NCBI RefSeq assembly: GCF_900497805.2
Contig: NW_020954608.1
Location: forward strand, 13,993,888-14,057,887
DNA length: 64,000 nucleotides
Direction: 5' to 3'
DNA from: Vombatus ursinus
Lineage: Eukaryota > Chordata > Mammalia > Diprotodontia > Vombatidae
Below are positions 39,201-46,490 of this stretch, piece after piece. Position 1 is the first letter of the stretch, and the number at the start of each line of letters is the position of its first letter. Below the pieces are notes generated by a model, which saw only the letters and a list, made by a program, of their open reading frames with translations, had not been told where the DNA came from and did no database searches. Both the position numbers and the translations under genes were made by a program.

Positions 39201-40785
39201 GGGTATATACAAGAATAATTACAATACAGGCAAGCTAACTCCTCTAGTAATTAGAGTTTATTTTATATAAATTATATAATTTCATATAAATTATATAAAA
39301 TATAATTTATATTCATTTGGGAAGTTATTGGTTATAACTTTGGGATAAAAGTAATGGAAAAGACATAGTCACACTGTCTTGGCAGAGTCACATCTGTCCT
39401 ATTCTGCAGATTTTTTTTCTTTAGGTTCATTTCAGCTTTCTATTACACACTAGCCTTTCACCTTAATGGGAGTAAGTCAGGCTATTGGGGCACACATTTG
39501 GGTCCTAGTTTCATTCTCTCTTTTGTTTCCATCTGGAATGGAATCACATCTGGTAATGAAGGAATTCCTTCAAGCCAGAGCTTGAATTAAGAGACACACA
39601 CACACAAACACAAAAACTGGAATGGTTCCCTCTCTGATGGTGTTTCCTCTGCCCTGACACATCCCCCTTTCCTTCCGGTTTTGAGTGGAGAATAGATAGA
39701 GAAAGAGCAGTCAAGAAAGAGAGGAGAAGCTGGAAAGAACTGGGGAGAGAGGGAACCTTGTGGAGCAGCCTGTACTCTTTCAGAAGCAGGAGAGTCTTGG
39801 GAAAAAGTAGAACATTTCTATCCCCTTGTTCTATCTCCACCTCAAGCGTTGCTCACAACCAAATGTGGTCAGAATGTGTCAGAGCAAATTCCGTAGCCAC
39901 GAGAGTAAGACAAAGAAAATAAAATCAGAAAGTATCAACAGAAAATATAAAATTCAAAGGAGCACTTTTAACAGCTCATATTAATAAAAAAGAAAAAAAG
40001 CCTCTATACAAACCTTTTCGTTTGCAATCTAGTGTTTGTATGGGAAACACATAAATGTGGCAAAGAGAGGAGTCAGCCTCGGGCTTGACGACTGTAGGTC
40101 TCCCTGATACTTGAGTCTTGGGGACCAGTTGCTCTTTTTCATCTTCATTACATAACTGTTCAGATTTTATCTGCTTCAACTTTTGGTTTTTCAGTTCTCG
40201 TGGGCTTTCACACTTGGCATAATTCCCCAGATTCCTGTTCCTTGGGATTTGCAACATTGATATCAGTGTATCCATCTCACAAGTACAGTGCCAAGGATTG
40301 TCATAGAGACGCAGATAGCTTAGAAGAGGCGTATAAATGAACACCTCCTCTGTTAGTACCTTTAATTGGTTGTGCTGAAGTAAGAGGGTGGTAAGTCTGT
40401 TTAAACCAAAGAAAGCCTCACTCTCAATTTTGGATATATCATTCTGTTGTAAATCCAGGCTTTTCAGTTTTTTAAACTTGGAAAACATATTATTCTTCAA
40501 TACACGGATTCTATTTCTTGCTAGCAGCATGTGCAATAAATCCTCAGGCCAACCAGGCAAAGTATAAACTAGTTTTCTTTCTTGACAATCTAAGTATTTT
40601 TCATGAAGATAAGTATATACGTCACATGGAAGGCCTGGGGCATAACGCTTCACAGTGCTAGAGGCCCTCCTGCCATTGTTTGTCCTTCCATTGTGAGCTT
40701 TGCTTCTTGAACTTCCCAAATTTGTCTTCCTAAATTCAGCTGTTTTACAAAAGAAGAGGAGGATTATAATGGCAACCACTTGCAT
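9151..40785 (-). CDS. LRRC17: LRRC17, leucine-rich repeat-containing protein 17 (three coding exons)
   Basis: This is a spliced gene: join of 40785-40014 (772 nt), 13249-13094 (156 nt) and 9548-9151 (398 nt), 1326 nt in total, giving 441 residues and a TAA stop. Introns are in phase 1 at both junctions, with GT donors and AG acceptors. The protein starts with a hydrophobic signal peptide (about residues 1-18). A cysteine-bearing N cap follows (C54, C67), then LRRs at about 82-165, a first C-terminal cap starting NPWHCTCE (163-170), a linker, and a second LRR block from about 254. It closes with a second cap starting NPWRCDYNIH and a C-terminal ITIVG. I recognise the sequence from human LRRC17/p37NB, which has the same length and order. 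The family is secreted; in mouse it is reported to restrain RANKL-driven osteoclast formation. No break is seen. The non-coding 5' exon was not located. Confidence 0.95.
9600..10260. other. LRRC17 intron 2, no recognised feature
   Basis: AT-rich intron between the terminal exon and repeat copy B. No exon, RNA gene or known repeat recognised. Confidence 0.5.
10262..10490 (+). repeat. Unclassified repeat, copy B
   Basis: Direct partner of 8215-8510 on the other side of the LRRC17 terminal exon. Blocks in the same order: 'gaggcaaacagatcttaacg', 'ttttcaaaagagaaaaacct', 'cattttactttagaaaggg', 'cttaaaagaaagcac'. Confidence 0.65.
10885..11035 (-). repeat. Core-SINE fragment
   Basis: 'attgtcacacagttagtatg' followed by 'gacctgaacccagatcttcc' is antisense marsupial core-SINE. 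Confidence 0.6.
11040..11935. other. LRRC17 intron 2, no recognised feature
   Basis: Unique-looking AT-rich intron sequence. Nothing supported on either strand. Confidence 0.45.
11940..12060 (-). repeat. SINE fragment with the 'aactctctaagactataag' tail
   Basis: 'tttgtaactgtcttagagtt' and 'cttgtccagggtcacatagc' match the antisense of the SINE type also seen at 12840 and 59221. Confidence 0.55.
12180..12840 (-). repeat. L2 LINE, antisense, with an L2 plus-strand 3' end inside
   Basis: Antisense L2 ('caagctaggcactagagata', 'cttaaggaacttgtattctt', 'cattccagacatggagtcca') is interrupted at about 12490-12660 by a sense L2 tail ('gtgagctcctggaaggcagg', 'atagtgcctggcacatggta'). Confidence 0.65.
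12840..13025 (+). repeat. SINE with 'ggcaactctttaagatgata' tail, next to LRRC17 exon 2
   Basis: Decayed head ('gacctgggttcaaaactagc') followed by tail 'cattggtagagggaatttcc'. It ends about 70 bases from the exon 2 donor (13093). Confidence 0.6.
13083..13249 (-). CDS. LRRC17: Possible alternative LRRC17 3' end by retention of the second intron
   Basis: If intron 2 is not spliced, exon 2 reads three more codons (G-K-D) to TAA at 13085-13083, giving a 312-residue protein that lacks the second C-terminal cap. An AATAAA on the minus strand lies at 12831-12826, inside an old L2 fragment. The original human clone p37NB was, as I recall, a roughly 37 kDa, 313-residue product, so this short form may be shared. 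It rests on inference from the reading frame only. Confidence 0.4.
13094..13249 (-). CDS. LRRC17: LRRC17 coding exon 2 (residues 258-309)
   Basis: The acceptor is ATTCTTCCAG|AATTAAGG at 13251-13250. The first two bases complete a Glu codon begun in exon 1. The exon encodes two LRRs (IKLDLSNNKI and LRKLNLSSNGIEF) and ends FIDP plus one base, at donor G|GTAAGG (13094/13093). It is 156 nt, a multiple of three, so skipping it would keep frame. A decayed SINE ends roughly 70 bases beyond its donor. Confidence 0.95.
13345..13530 (-). repeat. MIR/THER SINE
   Basis: Antisense MIR signature: 'agatgaagaaactgagactc', 'gaattgggatttgaacccta'. Confidence 0.65.
13900..16130 (+). repeat. L2 LINE, ORF2 region with a SINE insertion
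   Basis: Diverged sense L2 sequence at about 13990-14500 and again at about 15540-16130 ('cactggctccttattgctta', 'cattcaaagccctcttaaat'), apparently split by a core SINE and about 0.7 kb of unassigned sequence. Decayed. Confidence 0.6.
14577..14825 (+). repeat. MIR/THER1-type SINE
   Basis: Head 'agctagatggcacagtagaa', core 'gtgaccctgggcaagtcact', 'ctgtaaaatggggataataa', end 'cagtacctggcacaaagtag'. Confidence 0.75.
16180..16490 (-). repeat. L2 LINE, antisense 3' part
   Basis: 'gttaccctcaagaaactgac' and 'attctaatggggaagaaaat' are antisense L2 tail. It follows a sense L2 copy tail-to-tail. Confidence 0.55.
18520..18725 (-). repeat. SINE with 'aatcttagagagctgcttgt' signature, inside the decayed L1
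   Basis: Antisense copy of the same SINE type as 59221: 'gtgacttgcctagagtcaca' and 'gtcagaggcagaacatgaag'. Confidence 0.65.
19095..19230 (-). repeat. L2 3' end fragment
   Basis: 'ccatgtacagagcactgtgt' and 'ccttgccctcaaagagttta' match antisense L2 tail. Confidence 0.6.
19610..19740 (-). repeat. L2 3' end fragment
   Basis: 'ataatgtgccaggtactagt' and 'cctcaaggagcttacattct' match antisense L2 tail. Confidence 0.65.
20039..20299 (+). repeat. RTE-tailed tRNA-like SINE
   Basis: Head GGCAGCTAGGTGAGCAGTGG, middle 'ctggagaaggaaatggcaag', tail 'gtcagatgtgactggaaatg'. Target-site duplication: 'agatgaagaat' and 'agataaagaat'. Confidence 0.85.
20510..21860 (-). mobile_element. RTE/BovB-like LINE, reverse-transcriptase region
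   Basis: On the minus strand around 21101-21078 the sequence reads L-L-F-V-D-D-F-V, the RTE reverse-transcriptase catalytic motif (F-x-D-D) with Val at x. Flanking text agrees with an antisense RTE ORF. An L2 fragment lies at about 21465-21520. Decayed, with no long frame kept. The outer edges are approximate. Confidence 0.6.
21870..22500. other. Intronic sequence without a recognised feature
   Basis: No known repeat, exon or RNA gene recognised in this stretch of the large LRRC17 intron. Confidence 0.4.
22500..22790. mobile_element. Mariner-like palindromic MITE, partly duplicated
   Basis: 'gggtgtcccaaaagttttgg' (22551) and, inverted, 'gcttaaaactatgctaagat' with 'tctgtac' at the right end resemble the ends of a Tc1/mariner-like hairpin element. 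Between them a second degenerate copy of 'attgctttttgatgtttcat' and 'caggatgtgtgttctaagac' suggests an internal duplication of about 110 bp. Confidence 0.5.
22950..23810 (+). repeat. L2 LINE, ORF2 region
   Basis: Pyrimidine-rich sense L2: 'gttctgttctcagtcttcct', 'ttccaactttctgttgaata', 'cttctccctctcactccaaa'. Decayed. Confidence 0.55.
23930..24215 (+). repeat. L3/CR1 LINE 3' fragment
   Basis: CR1/L3 end: 'aaggaaaaacttcttaatca', 'ccaaaagtggaataaactgg', 'ggacattcctattcagatat', 'gttgaggttctgtgattttg'. Confidence 0.7.
24220..25390. other. Intronic sequence without a recognised feature
   Basis: AT-rich, no repeat family or exon recognised. Confidence 0.4.
25494..25622 (+). repeat. (TG)n/(TATG)n and (GA)n microsatellite
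   Basis: TG repeats at 25494-25520, TATG units to 25535, then GA repeats at 25558-25622. The reading frame across it (minus strand) is repeat-encoded. Confidence 0.95.
25655..25849 (-). mobile_element. hAT-like non-autonomous element, copy of the 3065 family
   Basis: Left 'aggttcttaacctttttttt' with 'catcatggatccctcctcag', right 'gtccatggacttcaaattaa' and 'gaactactg': the inverted form of the same terminal sequences as the copy at 3065-3528. Confidence 0.55.
26550..27490. other. Intronic sequence without a recognised feature
   Basis: No repeat, exon or RNA gene recognised. A short sense MIR/L2-like end ('gtaggtattcaataaatgct') lies just upstream at about 26485. Confidence 0.4.
27494..27517 (+). 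repeat. (GT)n microsatellite
   Basis: Twelve GT units. Confidence 0.95.
27670..27870 (+). repeat. L2 3' end
   Basis: 'gagcagggactgtctttttg' and 'gagcctggcaaatagtaggc' are the L2 tail. Confidence 0.75.
27880..28640. other. Intronic sequence without a recognised feature
   Basis: Nothing recognised apart from short CA/TA-rich tracts at its right end. Confidence 0.4.
28645..29105 (+). repeat. MIR-like SINE split by a second, antisense MIR/THER SINE
   Basis: The outer sense copy occupies about 28645-28712 ('actgtggtatagtggcatta') and 29001-29105 ('tctgtgaaatgaaaataagt', 'gtttgtgaggaaacg'). The inner antisense copy occupies about 28735-29000 ('gacttgcccagagtcacata', 'tctattgatgtgcacctagc'). Confidence 0.65.
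29628..29752 (+). repeat. TA/TG-rich microsatellite
   Basis: TATATG and (GT)n tract with the purest GT run at 29691-29720. Confidence 0.95.
29757..30016 (+). repeat. RTE-tailed tRNA-like SINE inside a microsatellite
   Basis: Head GCAGCTAGTTGGTACAGTGG, middle 'actggagaaggaaatggcaa', tail 'gaaaaatgactgaacgacaa'. TATG/TGTG repeats flank both ends, so the target was probably one repeat tract. Confidence 0.85.
30017..30280 (+). repeat. Compound TATG/CA and (GA)n microsatellite
   Basis: TATG/TATA/ACAC tract at 30017-30142 and GA repeats at 30221-30270, separated by a short SINE fragment ('gctggacctgagtcaggaag'). Confidence 0.85.
30285..30425 (-). repeat. MIR/THER SINE fragment
   Basis: 'agataaggaaattgagaccc', 'gtgatttgcccaagatcact', 'ggatttgaacctgtgtcctt'. 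Confidence 0.7.
30430..31530. other. Intronic sequence, little recognised
   Basis: No exon seen. The right part (about 31300-31530) faintly resembles a sense L2 tail, but too weakly to assign. Confidence 0.35.
31535..31965 (-). repeat. Two MIR/THER SINE fragments
   Basis: First at about 31535-31630 ('gcccatctagtcaaacctcc'), second at about 31750-31965 ('cccattttacagataaggaa', 'gccaggttttgaatccaggc'). Confidence 0.65.
32000..34020. other. Intronic sequence without a recognised feature
   Basis: About 2 kb of unique-looking DNA in the large LRRC17 intron. The short frames here show no recognisable protein and no splice-flanked exon I could support. Confidence 0.45.
34030..35070 (+). repeat. 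L2 LINE, ORF2 remnants to 3' end
   Basis: Sense L2 text ('ccattgactaccttctcctt', 'gatactgtctccttggcagg') and tail at about 34990-35070 ('gtaaggtccttgagggcaga', 'gtctagcacatattaggtga'). An ATC/ATT microsatellite lies at 34505-34548. Confidence 0.6.
35382..35808 (+). mobile_element. hAT-like element with an L2 3' end inside
   Basis: Left 'gttcttaacctgagacctaa' and right 'aaaaggtaagaatccctg' are the inverted ends of the 3065 family. The L2 tail (about 35480-35690: 'gtaagctccttgaatgcagg') separates the halves. No clear duplication flanks it. Confidence 0.55.
36108..36151 (+). repeat. Two tandem copies of a 22-bp unit
   Basis: GGTAGTCACAGCTGTCC followed by G/A-TGTT occurs twice in a row with one mismatch and a short joiner. 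Confidence 0.85.
36405..36800 (-). mobile_element. L1 LINE 3' UTR fragment
   Basis: 'ccaaattttctcccttcctc' and 'cattgataaggcaaacaact' with 'atataggttatatatgtg' are the antisense of the marsupial L1 3' UTR. T-rich left end is the reversed A tail. Confidence 0.65.
36890..37030 (+). repeat. L2 3' end
   Basis: 'gagttctttgagaacagtga' and 'cataataattggcatatagt'. Confidence 0.6.
37027..37106 (+). repeat. (CATC)n/(CATT)n microsatellite
   Basis: CATC units then an almost pure CATT tract, next to the L2 tail. Confidence 0.95.
37110..38505. other. Intronic sequence without a recognised feature
   Basis: Contains a 129-codon open frame (38039-38428, plus) with no recognisable protein and no splice or promoter context. 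I do not call it a gene. Confidence 0.4.
38510..39015 (-). repeat. Three MIR/THER SINE fragments
   Basis: At about 38510-38682 ('ccatccagctcaaccctctc'), 38695-38830 ('gacttgaacccaggtcctca') and 38945-39015 ('atttgtatagcactttccag'). Confidence 0.6.
39020..39970. other. LRRC17 intron beside coding exon 1, no recognised feature
   Basis: AT-rich, with near-repeats of 'ataaattatataa' at about 39268-39310. No exon seen. Confidence 0.4.
40014..40785 (-). CDS. LRRC17: LRRC17 coding exon 1 (residues 1-257)
   Basis: The ATG at 40785-40783 opens MQVVAIIILL, a typical signal peptide start that matches the family start. The exon encodes the signal peptide, the N-terminal cysteine cap, the first LRR block and the first C-terminal cap, and ends in CDCKRK-like sequence (LDCKRK) plus one base. 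The donor is G|GTTTGT at 40014/40013. If the intron were read through, the frame would end within 13 codons. An AG acceptor (pyrimidine-containing CTTTCACAG) lies at 40831-40830, so about 44 nt of 5' UTR probably belongs to this exon. Confidence 0.95.
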
Positions 40786-40831
40786 CCTGACATCCAGCTG
40801 GCCTCAATTACTTCGTGTGATAGATGAAACT
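40786..40831 (-). other. LRRC17: 5' UTR part of LRRC17 exon and its acceptor
   Basis: On the minus strand the sequence CCTTTCACAG ends at 40830 and is followed by 44 nt before the ATG. The position fits an acceptor joining a non-coding first exon further upstream (above 40.83 kb), as in the human gene. I could not identify the first exon or promoter. Confidence 0.45.
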
Positions 40832-41084
40832 GTGAAAGGATTTCTTTGAAATACAAGTTTGTGTAATATTAACTAATGTAGTTCAGAAATGATGAGATAC
40901 AGCTGGAATATGTGGAATTCCTGGGTTGGAAAAGAAGAAGAAGAAGATTAGAAATCATAATGACTTTTTCAGGTTTCTATATGTGAAAAGGATGTTGTAA
41001 ATACATGTAATTTAGTCATTACATTGGTAATAACACACAGAAATGGTAACTTTTTCCAAAAGGAGATTCATAATGGAGAGATCA

Positions 41085-41278
41085 CAGGATCATGGATTCA
41101 GAGCTGAAAGGGATCTTAGAGATCATCTAGTCTAATCCCATCATTTTACAGATGGGGAAACTGAGGCCCAGTGAAGTCAAATGACTTACCCAACTCACCT
41201 AGACATTAAATGGCAGACTCAGGTCTGATGATTCTAAATCCAGCACATTCTCTACTATAGCAGAGCACCTCTGTCCAC
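41085..41278 (-). repeat. MIR/THER1 SINE, well preserved
   Basis: 'gatcatctagtctaatccca', 'acagatggggaaactgaggc', 'ctctactatagcagagcacc'. About 250 bases upstream of the LRRC17 5' UTR exon. Confidence 0.75.
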
Positions 41279-41569
41279 TTTTTTTCTTATTGTTCGTTTT
41301 GCTCATTTTTAATTTTCTGTCAAGTCATATCAAGAGTACATTATTTGTCACCATATCTTCTTCATCTTCTGTATGCCACAGATTAAACACATAGAAGGCA
41401 TTTCATGAATACTTGTTAACCTGACCACTCCTGAGTATTGACACAATACATTTTCCACTTTATTTTTTACTTGAACTGAGTATTTTCTGAATTATGTTAT
41501 TCTACTTCACTAATTATTAAACATCATACTCAAGAAAACATTTAATGAGAGTGTCACTTCCCTCCCCCC

Positions 41570-42130
41570 CCAATCATCCTTGAAAAGCAATCCATCAGTT
41601 AACCAATCAATTGAGACAGTGGGGGATGATGTAAGAAGTTTTGAGATGAAGAGGAGGATGGGGGAGCTTACAGTGAATGGCCTTAGTTTTCTCCGTAAAG
41701 TTAAATGTGAGGTCCTCAGCTGAGAGGATTGGGAGAAGGAGAGTTGTAGGAGGTTTAAAAAGAGAAGATAAGGTTTGGAATAGATTTTGTAGGTAGTGAG
41801 TTAGGAAACTGACTGGTGAGAAATAGAAATTGTAGTGAAGGCCCAGTTGAGCTTAAATAACATAAATTTGTAGTGTACCTAGAATGCATGGTTAAGTAAC
41901 CTTTTTCAGCTCTGTTACAAGCAAAGGAGGCAGATGGGGAGAATTATGCAGAGCTTGAATTTGACATGGAATGAATGATAGAACAAAAGTGTGAAGGGTT
42001 TGAAAGTAGAAGACAGTGTAGAGTTAAATTTGTTAACAAGGTCAGATTTGAAAAGGAAGGCAAGGAAAGTCAAAATAGGGGTAATGGACGAGGAAGGTAC
42101 TGAAGGGTGGTTTGGCATTTTGGAGGAATA
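41570..42130 (-). repeat. L2 LINE, antisense internal part
   Basis: 'gtgaggtcctcagctgagag', 'gtgaaggcccagttgagctt' and 'aatgcatggttaagtaacct' belong to antisense L2 as seen in other copies. Confidence 0.5.
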
Positions 42131-43480
42131 ACCTTTAAACTGATGATGACTGGGTGCAGTTTAGCCGTCACACATTGAGCAAGAATCCTTAAGCAGTTTC
42201 TAACCCTGTCAGTTTGCAGCTTTTGGAGAGTCTCTGCCCTTATTAAAGACTTTAGCAAGTCATGGTTGAAAAATGGACTTAAAGCTTTAAGGCATAAATT
42301 AGCTGGAGCTATTATGTTTTCTAAAAAGCTTGGTGCCTATGGTAAAGAATCTCATTTTCTGGCAGAAAGGCCAATTACAGCCAAGGCTCTGAGAACAGAT
42401 AGATTGTTTTTATGGGAGAAAACTGCTCAGGATTTTATCCTTAGTCTGAAGTCTGGGTGTCTTAACACTATCTTTTTTAAAAGAACTCCAGCAAAAACCT
42501 CTGGGCTTTCAGTTAAAAAAAAGATGGCAGAGCTCACTTCTCTTCTTATTGGAAAGAAGTACCTCAGCTAAGGATGGTAGCCAACTCTAGAAGCTAGAAG
42601 TGGAGAGAACCTCCACAATCTTGTGTTGAGTAGAACCATGCCTGGCACCCACCTTAGGACTAGTGAAACACCATTAACAAATACCCACATGAAACCAGCA
42701 AGGCGCCATGCCTGGCAGAGATAACATGTCATGCCCTCATTCTCAGTGGAGGCTATATATTGGGAGACTGTACACTTAGTGCTGCCAACAGGGAACAAGC
42801 CTAGCTAGCCTGGTTTGATGATATGATCCGAAGACCTTTGTAGTCCTGCAGTGTCCTAGGTATGAGTTGCCCCTCTTCGTGTATACCTTGGACATATGTT
42901 GTGTGTTCCCTGTACTGTATATATTTTGGCCACATGTTCAAAAAGAACATGTTTGCTTTTTCATGTGTAGTCTTTAGGTGTGCTTTAGGTTTATGGGGAG
43001 AATATTTTATTATTGGTTTTCTTACTATGTTGTCGTTATTCAGTCATGTCTGACTTTTCATGACCCCAAGGGCATGGCAGATCCTCTTGTCCTCCACTAT
43101 CTCTTGAGGTCTGTCCAAGTTCATGTTTGTTGTTTCCATGACACTATCTATCTCATTCTCTGCCATCCCCTTTTCCTTTTGCCTTTAACCTTTCCCAACC
43201 TCAGGATCTTTTCCAGTGAGTCCTGTCTTCCCATTATGTGGCGAAAGTAGTTAAGCTTCAGCTCCAGTATTCTTACTATGTTATTTCATTAAATAACTTT
43301 AACTTGAACTGATTGGGCCCTCTGACTGACTAGTAAAAGTATGCATATCAATGGGGGCTTGTGAACTATAGTTTTGAGTAATTTTAAACCCCACAGAGCA
43401 ATTTGAACCTGAGATGACTTGTTTTGGGGACCCACATGAAGACTGGGAGATACCCCCAAGGTGCCACCTTAAAATTAAAC
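42130..43480 (+). mobile_element. Possible LTR-like fossil, interrupted by an RTE insertion
   Basis: An unassigned block of repeat-like character. The right part (about 42560-43480, excluding the RTE) has a TATA-like 'gtatatattttggccacatg' and an A-rich polyadenylation-like 'cattaaataactttaacttg'. This weakly suggests a solo LTR. Clearly old and broken. Family not assigned. Confidence 0.25.
43026..43275 (-). mobile_element. RTE/BovB-like LINE 3' end
   Basis: 'gttattcagtcatgtctgac' and 'catgaccccaagggcatggc', then 'ggatcttttccagtgagtcc', match antisense BovB-type RTE. A 13-bp target-site duplication ('ttcttactatgtt') lies on both sides, near 43019 and 43271. Confidence 0.8.
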
Positions 43481-43499
43481 AAAATTGAATTAAAATTAA

Positions 43500-44320
43500 A
43501 CATTTGCACTAAAATATGAAAATGTTTCTGAAATGGGTTATACCATCAACTAACATCTTAGTTATCAGTTCTCTATTAGAAATTAGTTGAAAGCCAGGTG
43601 AGAGCAATATTCTTGTGGAAGAAGATACAGGCTAGCTAGAAGATACAGGTAATCAGAGTCTGAAGCTATTTGGGTGGAAAAGATCTCCAGGGTGAAATAA
43701 AGGGATACTCAGAACAAAATTTGCCTCAAAAGTAGAATACAGATACATTTGTTCATATCAACACAGATAGCAATCAAAACATTTCCTTTATCTGTTAACC
43801 GTAGTTTTTAAATTCAGATATAATTGTGAACAGTAGGTGTCCTTAGGAAAAATATTTTGAAATAGTGGCCTTATTCATGTTTTATAACTGGGAAGGTGTT
43901 TCAGCCAGTTATCTTTTGCCTTTTCTATGAAGGAACTTTTTCTTGATTGTGAATTGTCTTTTTGGTAAGTGTTCTGTGCTATGTAGGACATACTCTAAAA
44001 AGGTGGCTTAAATTTACAGTAACTTTTGTCTTCTGGATGCAGAGAAAAAGAATTAATCACAAGACATTTCTCCAATGAAAGCATAACCTCACTTACCTCA
44101 GTGTCACTATCTAAAACTAAGGAACCAGTAAGGAAGCAAAAAAGATTTCTAAATAAAGAAAATGTTGCAAAGTCCATACATTTAAATTAGTGGACTTTGT
44201 ACTCAGAAAAGCCCTCACAGGCCCTCAACCAGGCCTAATTTACTAATATTTTAGAGTTCAAATAAGTGAAATTATTTTATTTCCTGTCCCACAGTCACCA
44301 GTCAGAAGGGGTTGTGAGGG
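43500..44320. other. Intergenic/intronic sequence without a recognised feature
   Basis: No known repeat or exon recognised. Confidence 0.4.
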
Positions 44321-44324
44321 AAGA

Positions 44325-44545
44325 CATTAATAATAACTATAAACATTTTTTTAGTGCTTTAAAGTATACAAGGCATTGTCCTCCAACAGTCTGGTTTGTA
44401 TCTAGTATAGGTGTTTTTATTCCTATTTTATAGATGTGGAAACTAAAGCTCAAAGAGATTACTTTACCCAGAATTACACAGATTATGAGTATGTGGAAGG
44501 AGTGTGCTGGAATCAGCCCAAATCAGCTCTGATTGTTAAGTTTCC
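44325..44545 (-). repeat. MIR SINE
   Basis: 'attttatagatgtggaaact', 'cagaattacacagattatga'. Confidence 0.65.
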
Positions 44546-44624
44546 ACTGTTAGCATTATATCTTGAAAATTACGAAATGCTTCAGATTAGGGTTTGATTT
44601 GTTGTCTTGTTGATTGTCTGGATT

Positions 44625-44870
44625 TTGCTGTTCAGTCTTTCAGTCATGTTCAACTTTTAGTGACCTCATGGAGCACAGCATGCCGATACTGTCCATGAGG
44701 TTTTCATGGCAAAGATATTGGAGTGGTCTGCCATTTCTCCCTCCAGCTCATTTTACAGATGAGAAAACAGACAGAGTTAAGTAACTTGCCCAGGGTCACA
44801 CAGCTAGCAAGTGTCAGGGATGTGATTTGAACTCAGGTTTTCTGACTCCAGGTCCAATGCTCTAGACTTA
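44625..44870 (-). repeat. RTE-tailed tRNA-like SINE
   Basis: 'cagtctttcagtcatgttca', 'gatattggagtggtctgcca', 'ttgcccagggtcacacagct', 'gatttgaactcaggttttct'. The tRNA-like 5' end at the right is worn. Confidence 0.8.
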
Positions 44871-45089
44871 AGACAATGTTAATAATGAAGATTAAACTTA
44901 AAATGTATCCTACTGTACTTTTTTTTTCTTGAGGGAAATGATTGTTAAACATTTGTCAACACGCTCCTGTCTAGGAGTATCGGTCTTAGGATTTGAATCC
45001 ACTGCTCTTTCCGCTATATTATGCAAGCTACTAATGGCAACATAATAACAGCAGCTGATGCCTAAACACAAGGGAAATAGTAAAACTAT

Positions 45090-45745
45090 GAAAAGCAGGC
45101 ATAAAATCTCAGAAGCCACAGCCGTCTGGGGCTGCTTAGTTGTGGGAAAGAACAACCTTGCTCAATGACCCCATGGGTCGCAGGCCCTTGGGCACCTTAG
45201 AACGACTGCAAAGAATCTTTGAATTCATATTGTTGGGATGCTCGGGCCCCAGTCCTAAGATCACGTCTCTGGAAGCCTTCCAATTTTTCAGTAGGCACCA
45301 TCCTGTGAAAGGCGCCGTCCTAGCTGCAGAGCACATTCTCTTAGCAGAATGGACAAAGGGGTGCCTGGCCCAAGGATTTTTGTCCCTGGTTGGCCCAAGA
45401 ACTCTTCCTCCTGCCAGATCCCCAAGGTCCATGCCTCTGACAACTCCCTCAATGTCTGGTATACTCCCTGCACTTTCCCATCCATAGCTCCAAAAAACAC
45501 CCAGACCCTTAGATTACCCAATTAGTATCCCTGTCGTTCCTTTCCCATCCCCCTTTTCTATAAAAACCCTGGCACCATCCTCAGTCTCTCGAAGTTTCCC
45601 ATAAGGACCCTTCCTGCTTTTACTAAAGTGTTAAAATAATTTTGCTGCTTGACTAAGAGAAGGCTTGAGTACGTGAATTCATTCCAGGCAACTCTGCCTT
45701 GGCCTTCTTGGGGTCCCGGTTCCCCAAAACCTTGTCAATATGTAA
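45090..45745 (+). mobile_element. Solo LTR fossil, ERV1-like
   Basis: About 650 bp, GC-rich against its surroundings, with a TATA-type block ('cttttctataaaaaccctgg' at about 45555), a polyadenylation-like A/T block about 60-80 bases later, and a CTTGGGGTCCCGG-type end. These parts are laid out as U3-R-U5. No internal viral region is adjacent, so it reads as a solo LTR, broken and old. Edges and family are approximate. Confidence 0.5.
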
Positions 45746-45905
45746 GTCCATTAAAAATACCTTCTTTAGACTGAATTCTGGCTCATATATGTTACTATTT
45801 TTATGTATATGTAAGATGCTATTATGATTAACAAAATATAAGTTAATTTGAATGTTACTAAATTCATAGTAGCAATCTTTTTTCTCAACCAGTGGACATA
45901 TACAT

Positions 45906-45939
45906 ATGTGTGTGTGTGTGTGTGTGTGTATAGAGAGAG
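45906..45939 (+). repeat. (GT)n microsatellite with short GA tail
   Basis: About eleven GT units then TATAGAGAGAGA. AT-rich low-complexity sequence follows to 46210. Confidence 0.95.
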
Positions 45940-46229
45940 AAACTACTATTGTGTCTTAAATTTTTGATGTGAAGGTATTGTTATATGTGAAAATGTTAGA
46001 AACCACTATTTTATAGGCTACAAGGTCATACATTTATGACCCAAGTCATCAAAAAAATTAAATTATATTTTTAAAAAGGTTAAATAATGAAAATATTTTA
46101 TTTTAAATAATTGAATGATTGATATATAATATATAACACACAATCATATGATATATATTATGCATAATATATAATTAGTATATAATATAATTAAATAATA
46201 AAATCATTATCATATGTTGTAAATAATTC

Positions 46230-46490
46230 TATAGGATCTGTGTTTGAATTCTGGCTCTGTCACGTGCTTACCTATGTCATCTTGGGCAAGTCATTAACTT
46301 CTCCAGGCCTGAACTTTCTTGTCTGTAAAATGAAGTGGAACTAAATGATCTTTAACATCCTTTCTAGATTTATATCTATGTTCTGCATGCTATATTTTAA
46401 AAAAAGTAGAGAAATGTATATCTTAGCAAAATTTGCTGTAGAACCTGTTTCCTCATCTGTAAAACAAGAGAGTTGTACTAAAACAATAAT
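46230..46490 (+). repeat. MIR/THER SINE and a second short MIR end
   Basis: 'gtttgaattctggctctgtc', 'cttgggcaagtcattaactt', 'cttgtctgtaaaatgaagtg'; then 'cctcatctgtaaaacaagag' at about 46451. Confidence 0.7.

Noticed and set aside
42266-42571. 101-codon Lys-rich frame
   Set aside because: Lies in repeat-like sequence with no recognisable protein and no splice signals.
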